Below, one piece after another: positions 33,593 to 46,078 of a DNA stretch of 64,000 nucleotides (position 1 is its first letter; each line of letters starts with the position of its first letter). The stretch is from Erythrophleum ivorense (taxonomy: Eukaryota > Streptophyta > Magnoliopsida > Fabales > Fabaceae). Both the position numbers and the translations under genes were made by a program. The notes below the pieces were generated by a model that saw only the letters and a list, made by a program, of their open reading frames with translations, had not been told where the DNA came from and did not search any database. Location of the stretch: assembly GCA_026724425.1 (NCBI GenBank), contig JAIUCV010001237.1, positions 1 through 64,000 on the forward strand, read 5' to 3'.

Positions 33593-36462
33593 CTATTTTG
33601 GAGGTGAATTCAATACATAGTTGACGAGGCCAGGAATGTGCACATTCATCAAGTAGTCTGTCCAATCGATTCTCTTGGGATCAAATTCAAAGTCAAAACC
33701 AACAACCTCCTGCATTTTCGTTGTCCTCCGTAATTTTTCTGTGTGCGTGTCATCGAAGCTGTTGCATTAAAACATTAATTCCAAGTTAAACAAGTGTTTC
33801 AAATAAATATATACATGTGGATCAGAAGTAGGCATAATTTTTAATAAATAGAGAAAAATTAAGGAACATACACAGCCTTAAAAAACACGTAGGGTTTGTA
33901 AAGTTCAACCATCCGTATCACCATTTTAACTTTTCTGTCATTTCGGTTATAAAAATCTTGGAAGATCTGGCAAAACACTTCGTTCACCAAATATAATACC
34001 TTGCAAATTCATCAAACCATGCAAAAAGATTAATTAGTATATGAGCACTTTCCGATATATGAGGTTTAGCTAGCTCAATTACCTTTAGTGGTAGCACATA
34101 TCGGATCATCATATGTGTATGGAAACTAGCCATACTTGTCAACAACATTCCCTTGGATATGATTATTGGCTTTCCACTTCTGTTGCTGCACGGTTTGTTT
34201 TTGAAATAAAGATACAAAAGATCGTGGAGATAAGAAATTCTGAGAGGATTTCTTGACGATGAACCAACATGGTATATGAATTTCTCTGAAGCTTCATTTG
34301 AGTGAATCACCATTGCTGCCATCATACAGTTTATCACCATGTCCGCAGGTATCTGCACATTATCATATCGATATTAGTATGAATTTAACTTCAGTCAAAC
34401 AATTCTAGAAAAATTTCTTTGTGAAAGTTTAAAAAAAAAAAGGCATTTGTGTATCTTATAAATTTAAAAGCAGTACCCCTTAAAAAGCAGTTTAGATTTA
34501 GTTTGATGAGTTCACCAATTAATACTTAATAAATTAAAATTAAATTATATATCTAATACTTCTATTTTGGCTTGAGTTTTTAATTTAGTCCTGTAAAGGG
34601 TAGTCAAATAGTTAGTCAGTAACTATTGTAATTCAACTAATAGGTATTCTTGTTAGAGAGCCATACATGTGAAGGTTAGTTAAACTATGTTAGCAAGAGT
34701 GTGAGTGTGTGTGTGTTCCTTCCACATTTTTCTCTACATAGACATGACAGAAAAGTATTTTTTTTGTTATTCAGAATGAGAAGTTTAATGTATTTTTGTT
34801 GTTTTAGCTTTTTTTTTTAAGTCCAGGTGGACAAGTGATGTTAATATTTAGATAGAAAAGTTAGTAAAGAGATTATATTATACAAAATCAAATGTTTAAA
34901 GAGTTGGTCAAATTTTAAAGTTAAAAAGAATAAATTGTATAACTATTTAAATTGAGGGGATCCTTTCCATTTTGACAAAACAACAACTATAACAATAACA
35001 ACAATAATATATACTTACGTGAGTATAGTGAAGTATGAAGGATCAAATTAAAATAAGATGAAAGTATAGAAACCAAAGTTTAAAAAAAAGTGATTTTAGA
35101 GACTAACTTTAGCTTGTGACACATAAGAAATCTATTAGTCAATTCCGTATGAAAGTAATGTTAGTATGACAAAAACTAATGTCAAATACTTGTTTGAAAA
35201 TAGTTCAAAAAATAAATTATGCACTCCCCCTTCCATTAGAGATGCCTAAATAACATGGTTTTTTCTATTTTAAAGATATATGTTTGCTATTTAAAATCAA
35301 ATATGATTAAAATATTTTCAAGAATACTATCGATTTCTTTTATTAAAAATATTTTTTAAAATTTTATTCTAATGTTATTTATTTGGGTTAAGAATTATAA
35401 ATTTAAGAATGAATTATCTAGGTTTCCCTTAAATTTTATTAAAATTATGCGAATTTCAAGATTTCTCTTAAAACAAAAGATTATGCTATATTCTAGTCCA
35501 ATTTAATTTTTTTACTAAAATATCTTTCATTAATTTAAGTACATATTTTTTTAACTGAAATAGATTCTTAAATATTTTTTTATAGAGGGTATTTCAGTTA
35601 AGAAATTTAAAATTAAACTAAAATGTATATTTTAAAAATAGGTAAAAAATCTTGTATATTTTAAAAATAGGTAAAAAATCTATGTAATTTATTCTAAATT
35701 TAATTTATTTTAAAAATTTATTAAATTTAAAACAATACTTATGTTTATTAAAATATATTTAATTCAAAATGTTGATTTTGAAATTAAATTATTATCTATA
35801 AATTAGTTAAATTTATAAAATATAATAGTCAAATATATTTTTAAAACTTGTTATATTATAAGTAACGTGTGTGTGTATTTTTAACAAATGATTTTACAAT
35901 TTGTTAAATTTATAAAATATAATCGTTAAATGCATCGATGTAACTTATTATATTATATAAGCAATATGTATGTGTGTGTGCTGGCCCAAAAAAAAAAAAG
36001 TGTATGTGTGTGTGTGTGAGGGTTTTTTTTTTTTTTTTTGCGTGTGAGAAAATAAGTATAGTTGTAGTGCATTTTTTTAGTTTTAAGGGAGAGAATTTAT
36101 ATTTTTAAAAATAGATGAAAATATTGTATAATTTTAAAATTTCTTAAGGAAATGAAGAGTAATTTATTAAAGAAAAAAAAAGTTAAAATTCATTTATAAA
36201 AAAATATAACGAATAAATTTAAATCTTAAATCAAAAAATTTGTACTTAATGTAAAGTTAAGCTAACTTAAAATGTATTATAATATAAAGTAATTAATCAC
36301 AAACTTATCCAAACTTACCGCATCTAAAATTGTCTTGGGATGACCAAGAAAGCATGCTATTTTTCCTTTACCATAACCACCGATTACACTATCTACTGTT
36401 CTGTAACCAAAAAATAATTTGTCAATGATAATAATGTATAAGAAGTGATGAATAAATAAATA

Positions 36463-36494
<32 letters not shown>

Positions 36495-39400
36495 AATAGA
36501 GCTGGAATGGTTCAATATTGAGTAGAAACTAAGTGCAAAACAGGAAGACTTTATTTTTCCTTATAATTTTGGCCAAATTGAAATAGATTCATGAAATAAC
36601 TAATTCACATTTGGAGTATTTGTGAGTAGTGTAGTGAATACCTCAAACCTTCAATCCAACCAGGGATGGGTTCCTTGTACGTACTAGTTACCATAGTAGG
36701 GCGTATGATGATTAAGGGAATGTTATGTTTAAAATGTGACAGAAGCATCTCTCCCATTGCTTTTGTAAATACGTAAGTGTTTGGCCATCCATACAAGTTT
36801 GCTCTGTTTTTTGCATTAAGCAATTCATATTAATTATAACAAATAAGGTAAATTACTTTCTCTTACTTTTATTATAATAAAAACATACATAACAACTAAA
36901 TTTATTTGACTAAAATACTATTAAAGAGAAGATTGATTTCTTTAATTAAAAAAATTTATTAAAAACTATATTTTTAAAATTTTATTTTAAAATTATTTAT
37001 TTTGTATTAAAAATCATAAACTTAATTTATTCTAAAATTTTATTAGATTTATGATGACACTTATATTTATTAATATATATATATATATATAATACTTTAT
37101 GTTATTGTTGAAATTAAATATTATTGGATATTATCTTTTAATTGGTTAAATTTAAAAAAATTATTTTGTAAATATATATATATTTTGTTTTTAATAATCA
37201 TTTATTTTTATTAAATGCTTCTCAAATTTGCTAAGTTAACTTAGAAAAATAACTACTTTATATTGGTCAAATACTCAAATATATATTTAATCCTTATTGT
37301 AGTATGTAAATAATAAATATAGGGATGCTTTGATCAAAATAGGTATAGTTGTACCTTATTTTTTTAATTATCTAGGAAGTTTGTATATTTTTTATAATAA
37401 CAAAAATATACATTATTAAGTCATTTTTTAAAAAAGAGAGGATCATTTTCCAAAAAGAAAAAAGTTACATTAATACACATGAAACAACATGGATAATTAG
37501 GATCTGAAAGAACCTCTCAATTCCAAAATCTTTCATTGCAGATGTAATAGCCTTTTCGTTGCCAATATATTCGGATTGGAGTTTTTCTATTCTTTTCTCC
37601 ATCAAATTCTTTTCTGCGTGAATGTCTAATATTTTTGAGGCCCCTTTTAGGGTTTGACCCATCCGAAATGGTTCCTCTTTTATTAGTTCTCCTTCCATAG
37701 CCTCCCCACACACATAAGCTGAAATCAATAGTAATACATTGTTAGTAGCATGTAGGGCTATGGAAAAGTACTGAAATGCAATCCCCATAAATTTAATTAA
37801 ACATATCCGATCTTGCCATGTGTATTATGTACTTAGGTTTACCTTGTCCTAATTTTCCTCTATGTGCAACCTAATGTTTTGTACTTGTTGCATTCCTCTA
37901 AAACGCCTCAATAAAGAGGCGTGACGGAGAGCAACTCCGCCACTTCACCGCTGACGAAGAAGACATCACGGAAGCTCCGCAAGGACCAGATGCAGCTTGG
38001 AGTGTCTCAGAATTTGAAAGGGACCATGCAGAGGTACCTTGCCTTAACATTCGGACCATTACCAGCGACAACATAGAGGAAAAGCCGAAAGAGGAAGGCA
38101 ACACCAACACTGTCATCTTCACAGACGAGGAGAAATCTCGACTCAGTAGACCTTGGAAAGATGCTATCATCGTCAGATTTTGGGGAAAAATCACCGAGCT
38201 TTTCCAATCCTTCTCAGCAAACTTCGCATGCTTTAGAAGCGCCAATTCTGGTTCTTTGGAACCTTTCCTCACAACTTGATCACACAGTGGTAGAAAAGGG
38301 TGTTTCGGCCCAAATTTGAGAGCCCCACTGGTCCACTAATCCTTAGTAGAGGCCCCATGTGGTTTCTGGGACAAAACTATGTCGCCCTTCGAAGATGGTT
38401 GCCAGAAGGTTTGACCCAGCCCACTTTCTTGATGATTCACTATTATAGTTTGGAATATACATTTAGGACATGTTTGGTACAAAGGCTATGAGAGGGAAAG
38501 GAAAGGAAAGGAAAGCAGATTTCCTGGTCTTTGATGTTTGGTACGCAGGATTCCTTTTCTAATGGAATGAAATTTTCCTTCAAATGATAGAATGTGCTTT
38601 CCTTTGATAAACTAATGGAATGTGCTTTTCTTAGGTGCAGGATAATATTTTTAGATAGTTAAGTATTTTTTTTTTAATTTTAAAAATAAAAAAATAAATA
38701 TAAAGATTCCTTTTCATTCTCATTTCCTTTCTTATTTTCATTCCTATCAAAATTCATTCTACGTATCAAACATACCTTGAAGGTAAAGAATCAATTCTAT
38801 TTACATACTTCCTCGAAATCAATTTCTTTCAATGTGAGAATTTTCACTCTCACTCACAAACCCAATGGCTATGTGATACCTGCCCTTGGGAGCCACAACG
38901 AAAGTAAGTGATGCATTTACTTTTAACTCTCCAAAGCTCTGAACATCGTACAATCAAGACGCATGCCCTCTCCACAATAAAACATCCCTTGACGTTTCGA
39001 CGGCAAATCTTAAATGCAATGTGACTCTCCTGTCACTTTCATTAAAGAATATAACCCAACCATCTTTCTATACTATTACGGGTAAATTCCTAGCTAATGG
39101 TAGACAGGGACATACCATTATACCAGGTTCATGCGGAACTAACTCTGTCTCTACCATTGTGGTACATCAATTGGAGGAGACACATTAGGGTTGGGTGGAT
39201 TGATGATGAGGATGAATTCATCGAAGAACTATCTAGATCTTTAGTCCCCATGACCAAAGTCCTTCCATGAACGCTCGAGCAGCGGTTAGACCTGGCTTCA
39301 GAAAAGCCTTCAAGGACCCAGCCATGCAACACCAACCATCTGTGGCTCTCATCGCAAATATTAGTGCAACAGGTGGCAGAGCAGAGAGCATCACTGGGGC

Positions 39401-42400
39401 TTTGGGTTATTACCGATGATCATTATGGATGTCATAGACTGGGTGGGATATGGTCCTTAATTAGGACCAACATGGGGTCAATCTCACAGTACTTGAACAC
39501 ACATTTCAGGAGGTGCACTGTCATATTCATGTACACTCTCACTCTCTTATTTTATCTAGTCTATCCTCTGGGATAATCTTAAAAATGGAGTTACGGTGCA
39601 CAGTCTTCCTTAGATAGTTATTGACGGCTTCAGTGACACGCTTTGTCAATCTGAAAAATTTAGGGGAAACCCAATTCCCAACATAAGGCTTAAAATTTTT
39701 CATGACTGTCTCCATAGGTGTATGCTATTTGACCTTGGTTTTATAGGCCCAAAATTCACATGGACAAAGGTTTCCACTTCCTGGATATTGGGTTTGATCT
39801 AATCATGAGCTATATCATTTCTACCTAGTACTCAATTCTCATTAATGGAAGTTTTACCTAGTCTTTCAAACATTCGACGAGGGGAACCCTTGTGACTTAC
39901 ATTCTCATCCTATGCCTAGAGTGGCTGTACTCATTTGATTAACCTAGCTGTTGGGAATAAATCTTGGATACCGTTCAAGTTCCAAAAAGGACCCTAAATT
40001 TCTCACCTTTGCTATGATGATGATATCATCCTCTCCGCCAAGGCTAATGAAAAGGACTATAGAACAATTAATAAATTCTCCAAGGCTTTTTTTAGTTCTT
40101 GGGGTTCCAAATCAACTTGCAAAAATTTAGAGCTTGGTTTCAATGTTACCCAAAGAGAGAAGATATCCTGTTTAATATCTTAGGATTAATAGGGGTAGAA
40201 AATTGGGCCTGTACCTCGGCTTCCCTCTTGGTAATTTAAAGAAAAAAAAAAAAGGAAAAATAACCTCAAGTTCGACACTGGTAAGATAAGAGAAAGGGTT
40301 GGAAAGTGGATAACCAAATATCTTTCTCTTGCTGGAAGGATTACCCTTATAAACTCAGTTACCTCCTCCATCACAAACTTTCCAAGGTCCTTCCATTCCT
40401 GCCTCCATCTGCAATTAGAATGACAATATACACATGAATTTCCCTTGGGGTAACAATCAGATCCATTCTTGATCTGGAATTGTAGAGACTTGAACAAAGG
40501 TAAAGATAGGGATGACAAAGCTAAGATGGAGATTCTATTATAAGAAAGATAAGCTTTGGAGAAACTGCATTAATTAGCTATACCTACAGCAAGAACCTGG
40601 AAAAAAGAGGCTATTGCAAAACCCTGATTACAAAAGGTATCTTCTCAGATGATAGGTACTTTGACCCAGGCACTAATGGGTCACACATAGGTAATGGTTC
40701 ATCTATCAACTTCTGGAATCACAATTGGCTTGCGATGGGCCCCATCTGAACTCTCAACAGGGAGTGCTCAAAGAATGGGAAGAGAACTTAAGAATTTCGG
40801 AGGTGCTAATTAACAAGAATGATGTCATTCTTAACCAGATCTCCTTCATCATCCCTTCCCACATCACTGATCACTTAAAGTTCTGCCATTTCGATTTCTC
40901 GGGTTCAAGAGAAGATGGGCGAGTTTGGAGATTTGAAAGCATAGGAATGACCATTTTACTTCAACTTTAGCTCTTGATCTTACAACTAACCAGATTCTCA
41001 TGCACCAGGGATATTAAAGATGACTTTGGAGGCTTCCTTGCCACCAGAGACGAAACATTTTCTCTGACTCCTTACAAAAAATTGTTTATTAACTAGAGAG
41101 AATCTAGTCAAGAGACAAATCAGCACCACTTTGTTTTGCTCCCCATGTGAAGCTCAATCTGAAACTTCCTTCCATCTTTTCCAACAACGCACGCAAGTTT
41201 CGCATATCTGGAGTGAAGCACAACTTAACTCTAATTGCATTGCTGACCATTCTGATTGGCTTCGTGGGGAGGAAGGATGATACCTTCCAAAAGACCCTCT
41301 TTCTCTACATCATTTAATTTGGGCCATTTGGAAAGGAAGGAATGAGCTCATCTTTCAAAAAAACTTTCATAGCTTACAGGGTTATTGCATGTACTAATAG
41401 AACTTACTTCACAAATAACTAAGTTGGAGTCCTCCTGAGTTTGGGTTTTACAAACTCAACACGGACGGAGCAGCAGGCAAGAACCCAGGATTTCTGGGTC
41501 TTAGTGTGGTGGTATCATTTAGGTCATTTAATTTAGGTCACTGGGTTAGTGGTATCACGAAAACAAGGGTATAGGGACCGCTCTCTTGGATGAACTTTGG
41601 ACTCTTTTAGAAGGCCAGATACTGGCCTACTCTTTGCATGTTGAAAAACTTCATATTGAAACCGACTTTCGTGTGTTTCAATCTTATCTCTTCTAATAAG
41701 GATTTATCCCTACATCACTACTCTAGTCTCATTCATGATTTCAGGCATTGGATGAGGAAGTTTACTCTAACTAGGTTTACGCACACCCTGTCTCAGGGAA
41801 GCAAATAATGTTACAGACTACCTGTCAAAATAAGCTTGCATTCAAGTAGATGATAGTAGTGTTTTGGTGGAGCCACCGACTGGACTCCTTCCTCTTCTGC
41901 TTGCTCATCCACCAAAGATAAGCTTCCCCTGACGTAGGAAACCTCAGTATTAGGTGTAGTTTTTGTAAGGTTCGCAGGTGTAGTATGTATGTTTTGAATT
42001 TGTTTGCAACTTCGGGCACAGTGCTATGGCGTCTAAAAATATGTATCACGGACCTAAGTCCAGTTACTATGACTCTAGTTTTAATATAATTTCCTAATTT
42101 CACCAAAAAATGGGCCTCAACGAGAACAAAATACTTAATGTGAAGCCTAGGATAGCGGTAAGATTGTCTGGCTTTGCCATTGATCATAGAGGTGGCGTTT
42201 TGGGGGATTTAAACCGAGTCATCACTAGACACAATCTGAGGCAACTAAGTGCTTTATCTAAACTAATTAATGCATTTTTTCTTCTATCCACAAAAACAAA
42301 AAAGAAAAACCCTGTGCTACGCAATAAATAATAAATGCAGTTTATTTCAAAGATAATACAAAAGGTAATACATACATACATATGTATATATATATATATA

Positions 42401-44383
42401 TATATATATTGTTTCACTTCAAATGGCCGGACTCTAGGTGACTTGTATTATTATACTTACCAGTCGATACGTGGAGAAAAACCTGTATTTTATGGCAACT
42501 CTTTGCGAAGTTTAAAACATGTAAAGCGCCCATTGTGTTAACACCCATTGCAATGTCAAATCTGCATGAATAACCTAATTATCAAATTGGGTACGCTCAA
42601 CAGAATTATCTTAGCGATGCTTGTTTTATAAATTACGAAATAAAATGTAATTAAATAAAAAAGAATGAAAAAAATATAGATTTACTTTTTTAGATTTGCT
42701 AAAATTATATTTATTTCTTTTTTGTTTCAAAAATATAAGTTGACATTTAATATATACTATAAAAATCTCTCAATTATTTTTTTTATCAATAAATTTAACT
42801 TTCTTGCTTAACATGAAATTATAATTTTATATTTTTATATGATAGAAAAAGTAGCACAATTGATGTTAACCTTTAATCTGAGATTGTGATTTTATTCTTA
42901 ATATAATAATAAAAAAATAATTTTATTTTTAGAAAGAATATATTGTGTGGAAAGTTAATTCAATTAATTGTAAGAAAATAAATTATAGAGGAAAGATTTT
43001 TGCAAATATATCAAATGTTAGAAGAGTCAGATGATATTTTTGAAATAAGAAGGGTATCAAATATAATTTAGCAAAACCTCTGGTGAGGCTAGTGTAATTT
43101 ATTTCTTTAAAACAAAGACTAGAACAAACAAAATTTACTTTACTCTGTTTGAAAATAATAAGAAATTAATGGACTGTAATTTTCTTCTTAATTTGTTTGC
43201 TAGTTATATATGGCAAAAGTGAATGGAGTAGTAAGTATTAAAGATATAAAATTACAAAATAGTACTTTCATTTAACAAAGAATAAAACGTTAACCGAAAA
43301 TAAAATAAAGTCCAGCAAATTTCATTCTTCATTTTCCCCCATGTTTGTGGTTGCAATGACCTTGTGAGATAATTTCAAATAATAATAATAATAATAATAA
43401 TAGAAGGGTGGAATGTTGTGTTTTATTGCAATTGTAATAAAAGAGATAATGAACAAAAATACTATCATTATAAAATGAAAATTAAAGTGTTTAGAAAGGA
43501 GATGTCAATTTGATATGAATATATAGGTCAGAAATGATAATTTCATATTCAAAATCCAATTTTAGGAAAGGAATAGACTGAAAGTTATTTGTTTGCAAAG
43601 AGAAAATTAATATTTTCAAGTGCCCAATAAATATGAGTGAAAATATGAATTTGAAACGTCAAACAATAAATAATATTTTATGTTTTTCCTCTTTACGTCC
43701 CAATTTGAGAGAACAAAAATAGATGTTTTGACTTTTGAGAAGAAAATGATGAATAAAGTTACTCTTATTTTTCATTCCCTTCATTTTCAAATACAAAAAG
43801 AAAAAAGAAAAAAGAAAAAAAAAAGGAAAGAAAAGATTTCCTCTTGTTGCATTCAATTTATTACCGTCAATATATATGTTAAGCTTTCGTTACGCACCTT
43901 TCGTCAAAATTGGTAGTTGCGGCAAAGTTCACAATAACGTCTATTTCCTCCCACATCTTTTCAAGATTTGCATCTTTAAGTCCCAAATTCGCAAGAGAAA
44001 CATCTCCTACAATGGGAACTATCTTCTCTGATATGAAAGAATCAAAATCTGCACCCCACTTATCTCGTAGAACCCGAAACAAGTCCTTCCTTATGATCTA
44101 ACGATCCATGGTTTATGCAATATATGTTAATCACACGTATAATTTATCTAGCTTTCTAAATGCATAAAAAACTGATGAATTTATTTACCTCATCATGCAA
44201 GCGTTGTGTGGCTGCATCAGTGTCAGAAGCTCTTAGAAGAAGATACAATTTCTTCAAATCTGATTGAATCCTTAATAACTTCTCCACAAAAACTGCATGG
44301 ACAAACATTTAGAGTGACATGTCAAATTAATTTGTTACCTACATAAATGGTCCATATACAGAGGCATAAGAAATTTAAGGATG

Positions 44384-44432
<49 letters not shown>

Positions 44433-44512
44433 CCTTTTGCTAAGAAGCCTGTTGCACCAGTCACCACTATGGTCTTTCCCTTGAGAAAGTGTTGTACACT
44501 TCCCAACTCCAT
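33593..44512 (-). CDS. FAR: Alcohol-forming fatty acyl-CoA reductase, ten exons
   Basis: Reduces a long- or very-long-chain acyl-CoA to a primary alcohol with NADPH. Plant relatives (CER4/FAR3, FAR1/4/5) act at the ER in wax and suberin synthesis. Exons: 44512-44434, 44292-44189, 44097-43898, 42561-42461, 37718-37514, 36803-36642, 36400-36319, 34352-34083, 33999-33872, 33758-33593. The sum is 1497 nt, 498 codons plus TAG. Every intron is GT...AG and phases agree throughout. The Rossmann motif TGATGFLA is at residues 18-25. VSTAYVCGE spans the exon 4/5 junction. The catalytic YVFTK is Y240-K244. VGSSSRNPLR and the FAR_C region (LYKPYVFF to IPGLVNYV) end the protein. No plastid-type N-terminal extension like MS2/FAR2 is present. 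Introns 3, 4 and 7 are long (1.3, 4.7 and 2.0 kb), and intron 4 holds a LINE. Substrate chain length cannot be told from sequence. Confidence 0.95.
35310..35930. repeat. AT-rich interspersed repeat in FAR intron 7
   Basis: The two halves (about 35330-35405 and 35696-35930) resemble 36930-37200 in FAR intron 5. The shared phrases include gatttctttaattaaaaa/gatttcttttattaaaaa and taatttattctaaa. The copy is split by the MITE at 35407-35695. Identity and borders need alignment. Confidence 0.4.
35407..35695. mobile_element. MITE of about 289 bp in FAR intron 7
   Basis: The left terminus is GAATGAATTATCTAGGTTTC. The right terminus on the other strand is GAATAAATTACATAGATTTT. It interrupts a repeat whose unbroken version is at about 37010-37030. 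It contains a short tandem duplication near its right end (two copies of tattttaaaaataggtaaa within 35620-35680). Same terminal family as 12284-12462. Confidence 0.5.
36469..36495. repeat. (AT)n microsatellite in FAR intron 6
   Basis: An AT run of about 26 bases lies inside the 241-bp intron 6 of the FAR gene. Confidence 0.85.
36920..37200. repeat. AT-rich interspersed repeat in FAR intron 5
   Basis: Related to 35310-35930, but without the inserted MITE. It contains a small AT microsatellite near 37072-37090. Confidence 0.4.
37912..42110 (+). mobile_element. Degenerate LINE (L1-type) inside FAR intron 4
   Basis: Plus strand, antisense to FAR. ORF1: FTDEEKSRLSRPWKDAIIVR (about 38120-38190), the DUF4283 nucleic-acid-binding region. 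ORF2 endonuclease: RPGFRKAFKDPAMQHQPSVA (about 39280-39345) and a later FIGPKFTWTK. Reverse transcriptase: CYDDDIILSAKANE (about 40010-40055, the YADD-box region) and KYLSLAGRITLINSV. zf-RVT: QISTTLFCSPCE and SETSFHLF (about 41120-41185). RNase H: FGFYKLNTDGAAGKNPG (about 41440-41490). It ends in a short A-run at 42105-42110. The frame is broken many times. The words GCCTCAA at 37905-37911 and 42114-42120 may be the target duplication. Confidence 0.85.
38466..38776. mobile_element. MITE (hAT-like termini) nested in the LINE
   Basis: The left end GGACATGTTTGGTAC and the right end on the opposite strand GGTATGTTTGATACGT form an inverted repeat of about 16 bp. They are followed by matching gaaaggaaa-rich and aggaatgaaa-rich arms. 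This end type (…TGTTTGGTAC…) is common among plant non-autonomous elements. It lies between LINE ORF1 and ORF2. The target duplication is not clear. Confidence 0.55.
42112..42312 (+). other. Possible 3' scrap of a second LINE in FAR intron 4
   Basis: GC-richer than its surroundings and ending in ctatccacaaaaacaaaaaa, a style of ending seen in plant LINEs. No domain is recognisable in the 200 bp, so the call is weak. Confidence 0.25.
44386..44429. repeat. (AT)22 microsatellite in FAR intron 1
   Basis: An uninterrupted AT dinucleotide run of 44 bp lies a few bases inside the donor end of FAR intron 1 (donor at 44433). It makes up about a third of the 141-bp intron. Confidence 0.9.
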
Positions 44513-44580
44513 TACGAAGAAGCAGAGTTAGTTTTCTATATGAAGATGACAATAATATATTCTTGCAAGGTAGTATTTAT

Positions 44581-44588
44581 TATTTATA
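44581..44588 (-). promoter_or_regulatory. TATA box of the FAR gene
   Basis: The minus strand reads TATAAATA, 69-76 bp before the FAR ATG at 44512. This predicts a 5' UTR of about 40 bp and supports that ATG as the start. Confidence 0.55.
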
Positions 44589-44589
44589 G

Positions 44590-45416
44590 CTGTTGTTTAA
44601 GAACTTTAGCTCAACATTGAACTACAAAGGTTGTTGGATTATGTTGGTGGTTCGTGGTTGAGGCCAATTAATAAGGTCATGATCAAATAAAAATATTCTA
44701 ATATATTTATACACATATATAAAACTTTAGAAATATATTGTAAAATTGATAGCAACACCATTCATGCTGACTGTGGCTGAAGCTAAATGAGAGAAGTTTG
44801 TTACAAGAGAGTCTTGAGGGCAGCAAGAACGTGGAAGGGCACATGTTACAAGGTAGTTATATTGGCAAGGAAAGCATCATTCTGATATATGCAATATTTT
44901 CCTTATATAAGGGCAACAAACCGTGAGAAGAGGCAAGCATATTTTGGATGATGTGCGGGCAAAGATGTGGAGTTTCTTCCTCATTAGAAAAGGTAGACTT
45001 TCTTGCTTTATATTTTGCATTTTGTTCCTTATTATCTTTTTTAATTTCTATGTATTTCCTTTAAAAAAAATTTCTTTTGATGCTCTGTTTCTGGTTCTTT
45101 GGTCATTTTGTAAGTCTCTTTATAGCCAAGATGCTACCAAAAATATTTATTAACGCCGAAAGTAAGTACAAAAAAGAAAGTAATTTGATATAAAGGTAAT
45201 AACAATGCAAAATTAATATTACAAAAAACACAATCAAATTAAAAAGACTGATTTTTAATTACTTCAAAACTTATATTTTGGGTTACTTTAATCTTCTATT
45301 GCAAGAATTGTAGCTGGAGTTTATTTAAAAAAATCAGCCCAGAAATACATAATTATATCTAAAATTTATAATTAATTAAAAACCTAACCAATTTTTAGAA
45401 TCCAGCTTTACATCAA

Positions 45417-45454
<38 letters not shown>

Positions 45455-45668
45455 GATTGGTTTTTATCAACTTTCTTCCCCTACTAATCTAAGCTAACTG
45501 GCAAAATAATTCATGGATCAATGATATCCATTCCTAAGCGAAAGATAGTTTGATACTCGAGTCTGACAATGGTTGAGGAAATTTTTTACAACATAAAATT
45601 ATAAATAAATAAATAAACCTTTATAATGTTAGAAGCAAAATGTGACGAGTTAATTTTTATTATTCTTT
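44590..45668. other. FAR upstream region, no gene
   Basis: Promoter-proximal and intergenic sequence with an (AT)16 microsatellite at about 45419-45451. No supported open frame. Tissue-specific control elements could not be assigned with confidence. Confidence 0.4.
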
Positions 45669-45669
45669 A

Positions 45670-46078
45670 AAAAGGGGTGACTGTAGTAGTCTCTCCTAAT
45701 CAAGAACCCGAAGCTGAAAAATCATGATGGAAGAGAACGAGGGTGGCCAAGCAACGACAGCAGAAGAAAATTAAGAGTTTAGATCAGGCTTTTGATTCGA
45801 ATAGGGCAATGGTCCAATATGAAGGAATTGTCTGCTATGACAATCCGATGATGGGGGAGGATGCGGGCCCTAAGCTAAGTTAACTAGAAGCAGATGTTGA
45901 CTGGAACGAAAGTTTTAGACTTTATTCAATCAATTGCTCCTGAGGATGTTTCTGCTGATGACTGGGAGGAGACTGAAGGGGAATCTGAGGGTTCAGATGA
46001 GAGTGACCTGGATGCTAAGGGAAACGTTGCTGAGGACTTTCGCACCATTGAAAATTTGGAAGGGGGTTACAAATGTCC
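45670..46078 (+). pseudogene. 5' part of a second LINE (leader and ORF1 start), plus strand
   Basis: After a leader, ATG codons at 45724-45729 begin MEENEGGQATTAEEN and then a stop. A later frame from 45894 encodes an acidic segment (EDVSADDWEETEGESEG) ending GGYKC-P at the copia junction 46078. LINE ORF1 proteins often have such an acidic N-terminus before DUF4283. The frame continues exactly in the inverted segment starting at 53313 on the minus strand (see findings). Confidence 0.7.
46074..46078. other. Target duplication TGTCC of copia element A (left copy)
   Basis: The five bases before the LTR at 46079 are TGTCC. The partner is not at the right end of the apparent element (51558 reads CTTAG). 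It is found as GGACA, the reverse complement, immediately before the inverted LTR at 53314. Confidence 0.75.

Noticed and set aside
33984..34082. Read-through C-terminal extension of FAR exon 8
   Set aside because: It breaks the conserved protein. Splicing at 34083/33999 restores it with GT/AG borders.
37719..37788. In-frame residues upstream of FAR exon 5 as coding
   Set aside because: The true upstream exon (42561-42461) supplies the conserved VST and joins in phase at an AG acceptor at 37719-37720.
37898..38272. Minus-strand open frames of 66 and 124 codons near FAR exon 5
   Set aside because: They are antisense to LINE ORF1 on the plus strand, which shows the DUF4283 match.
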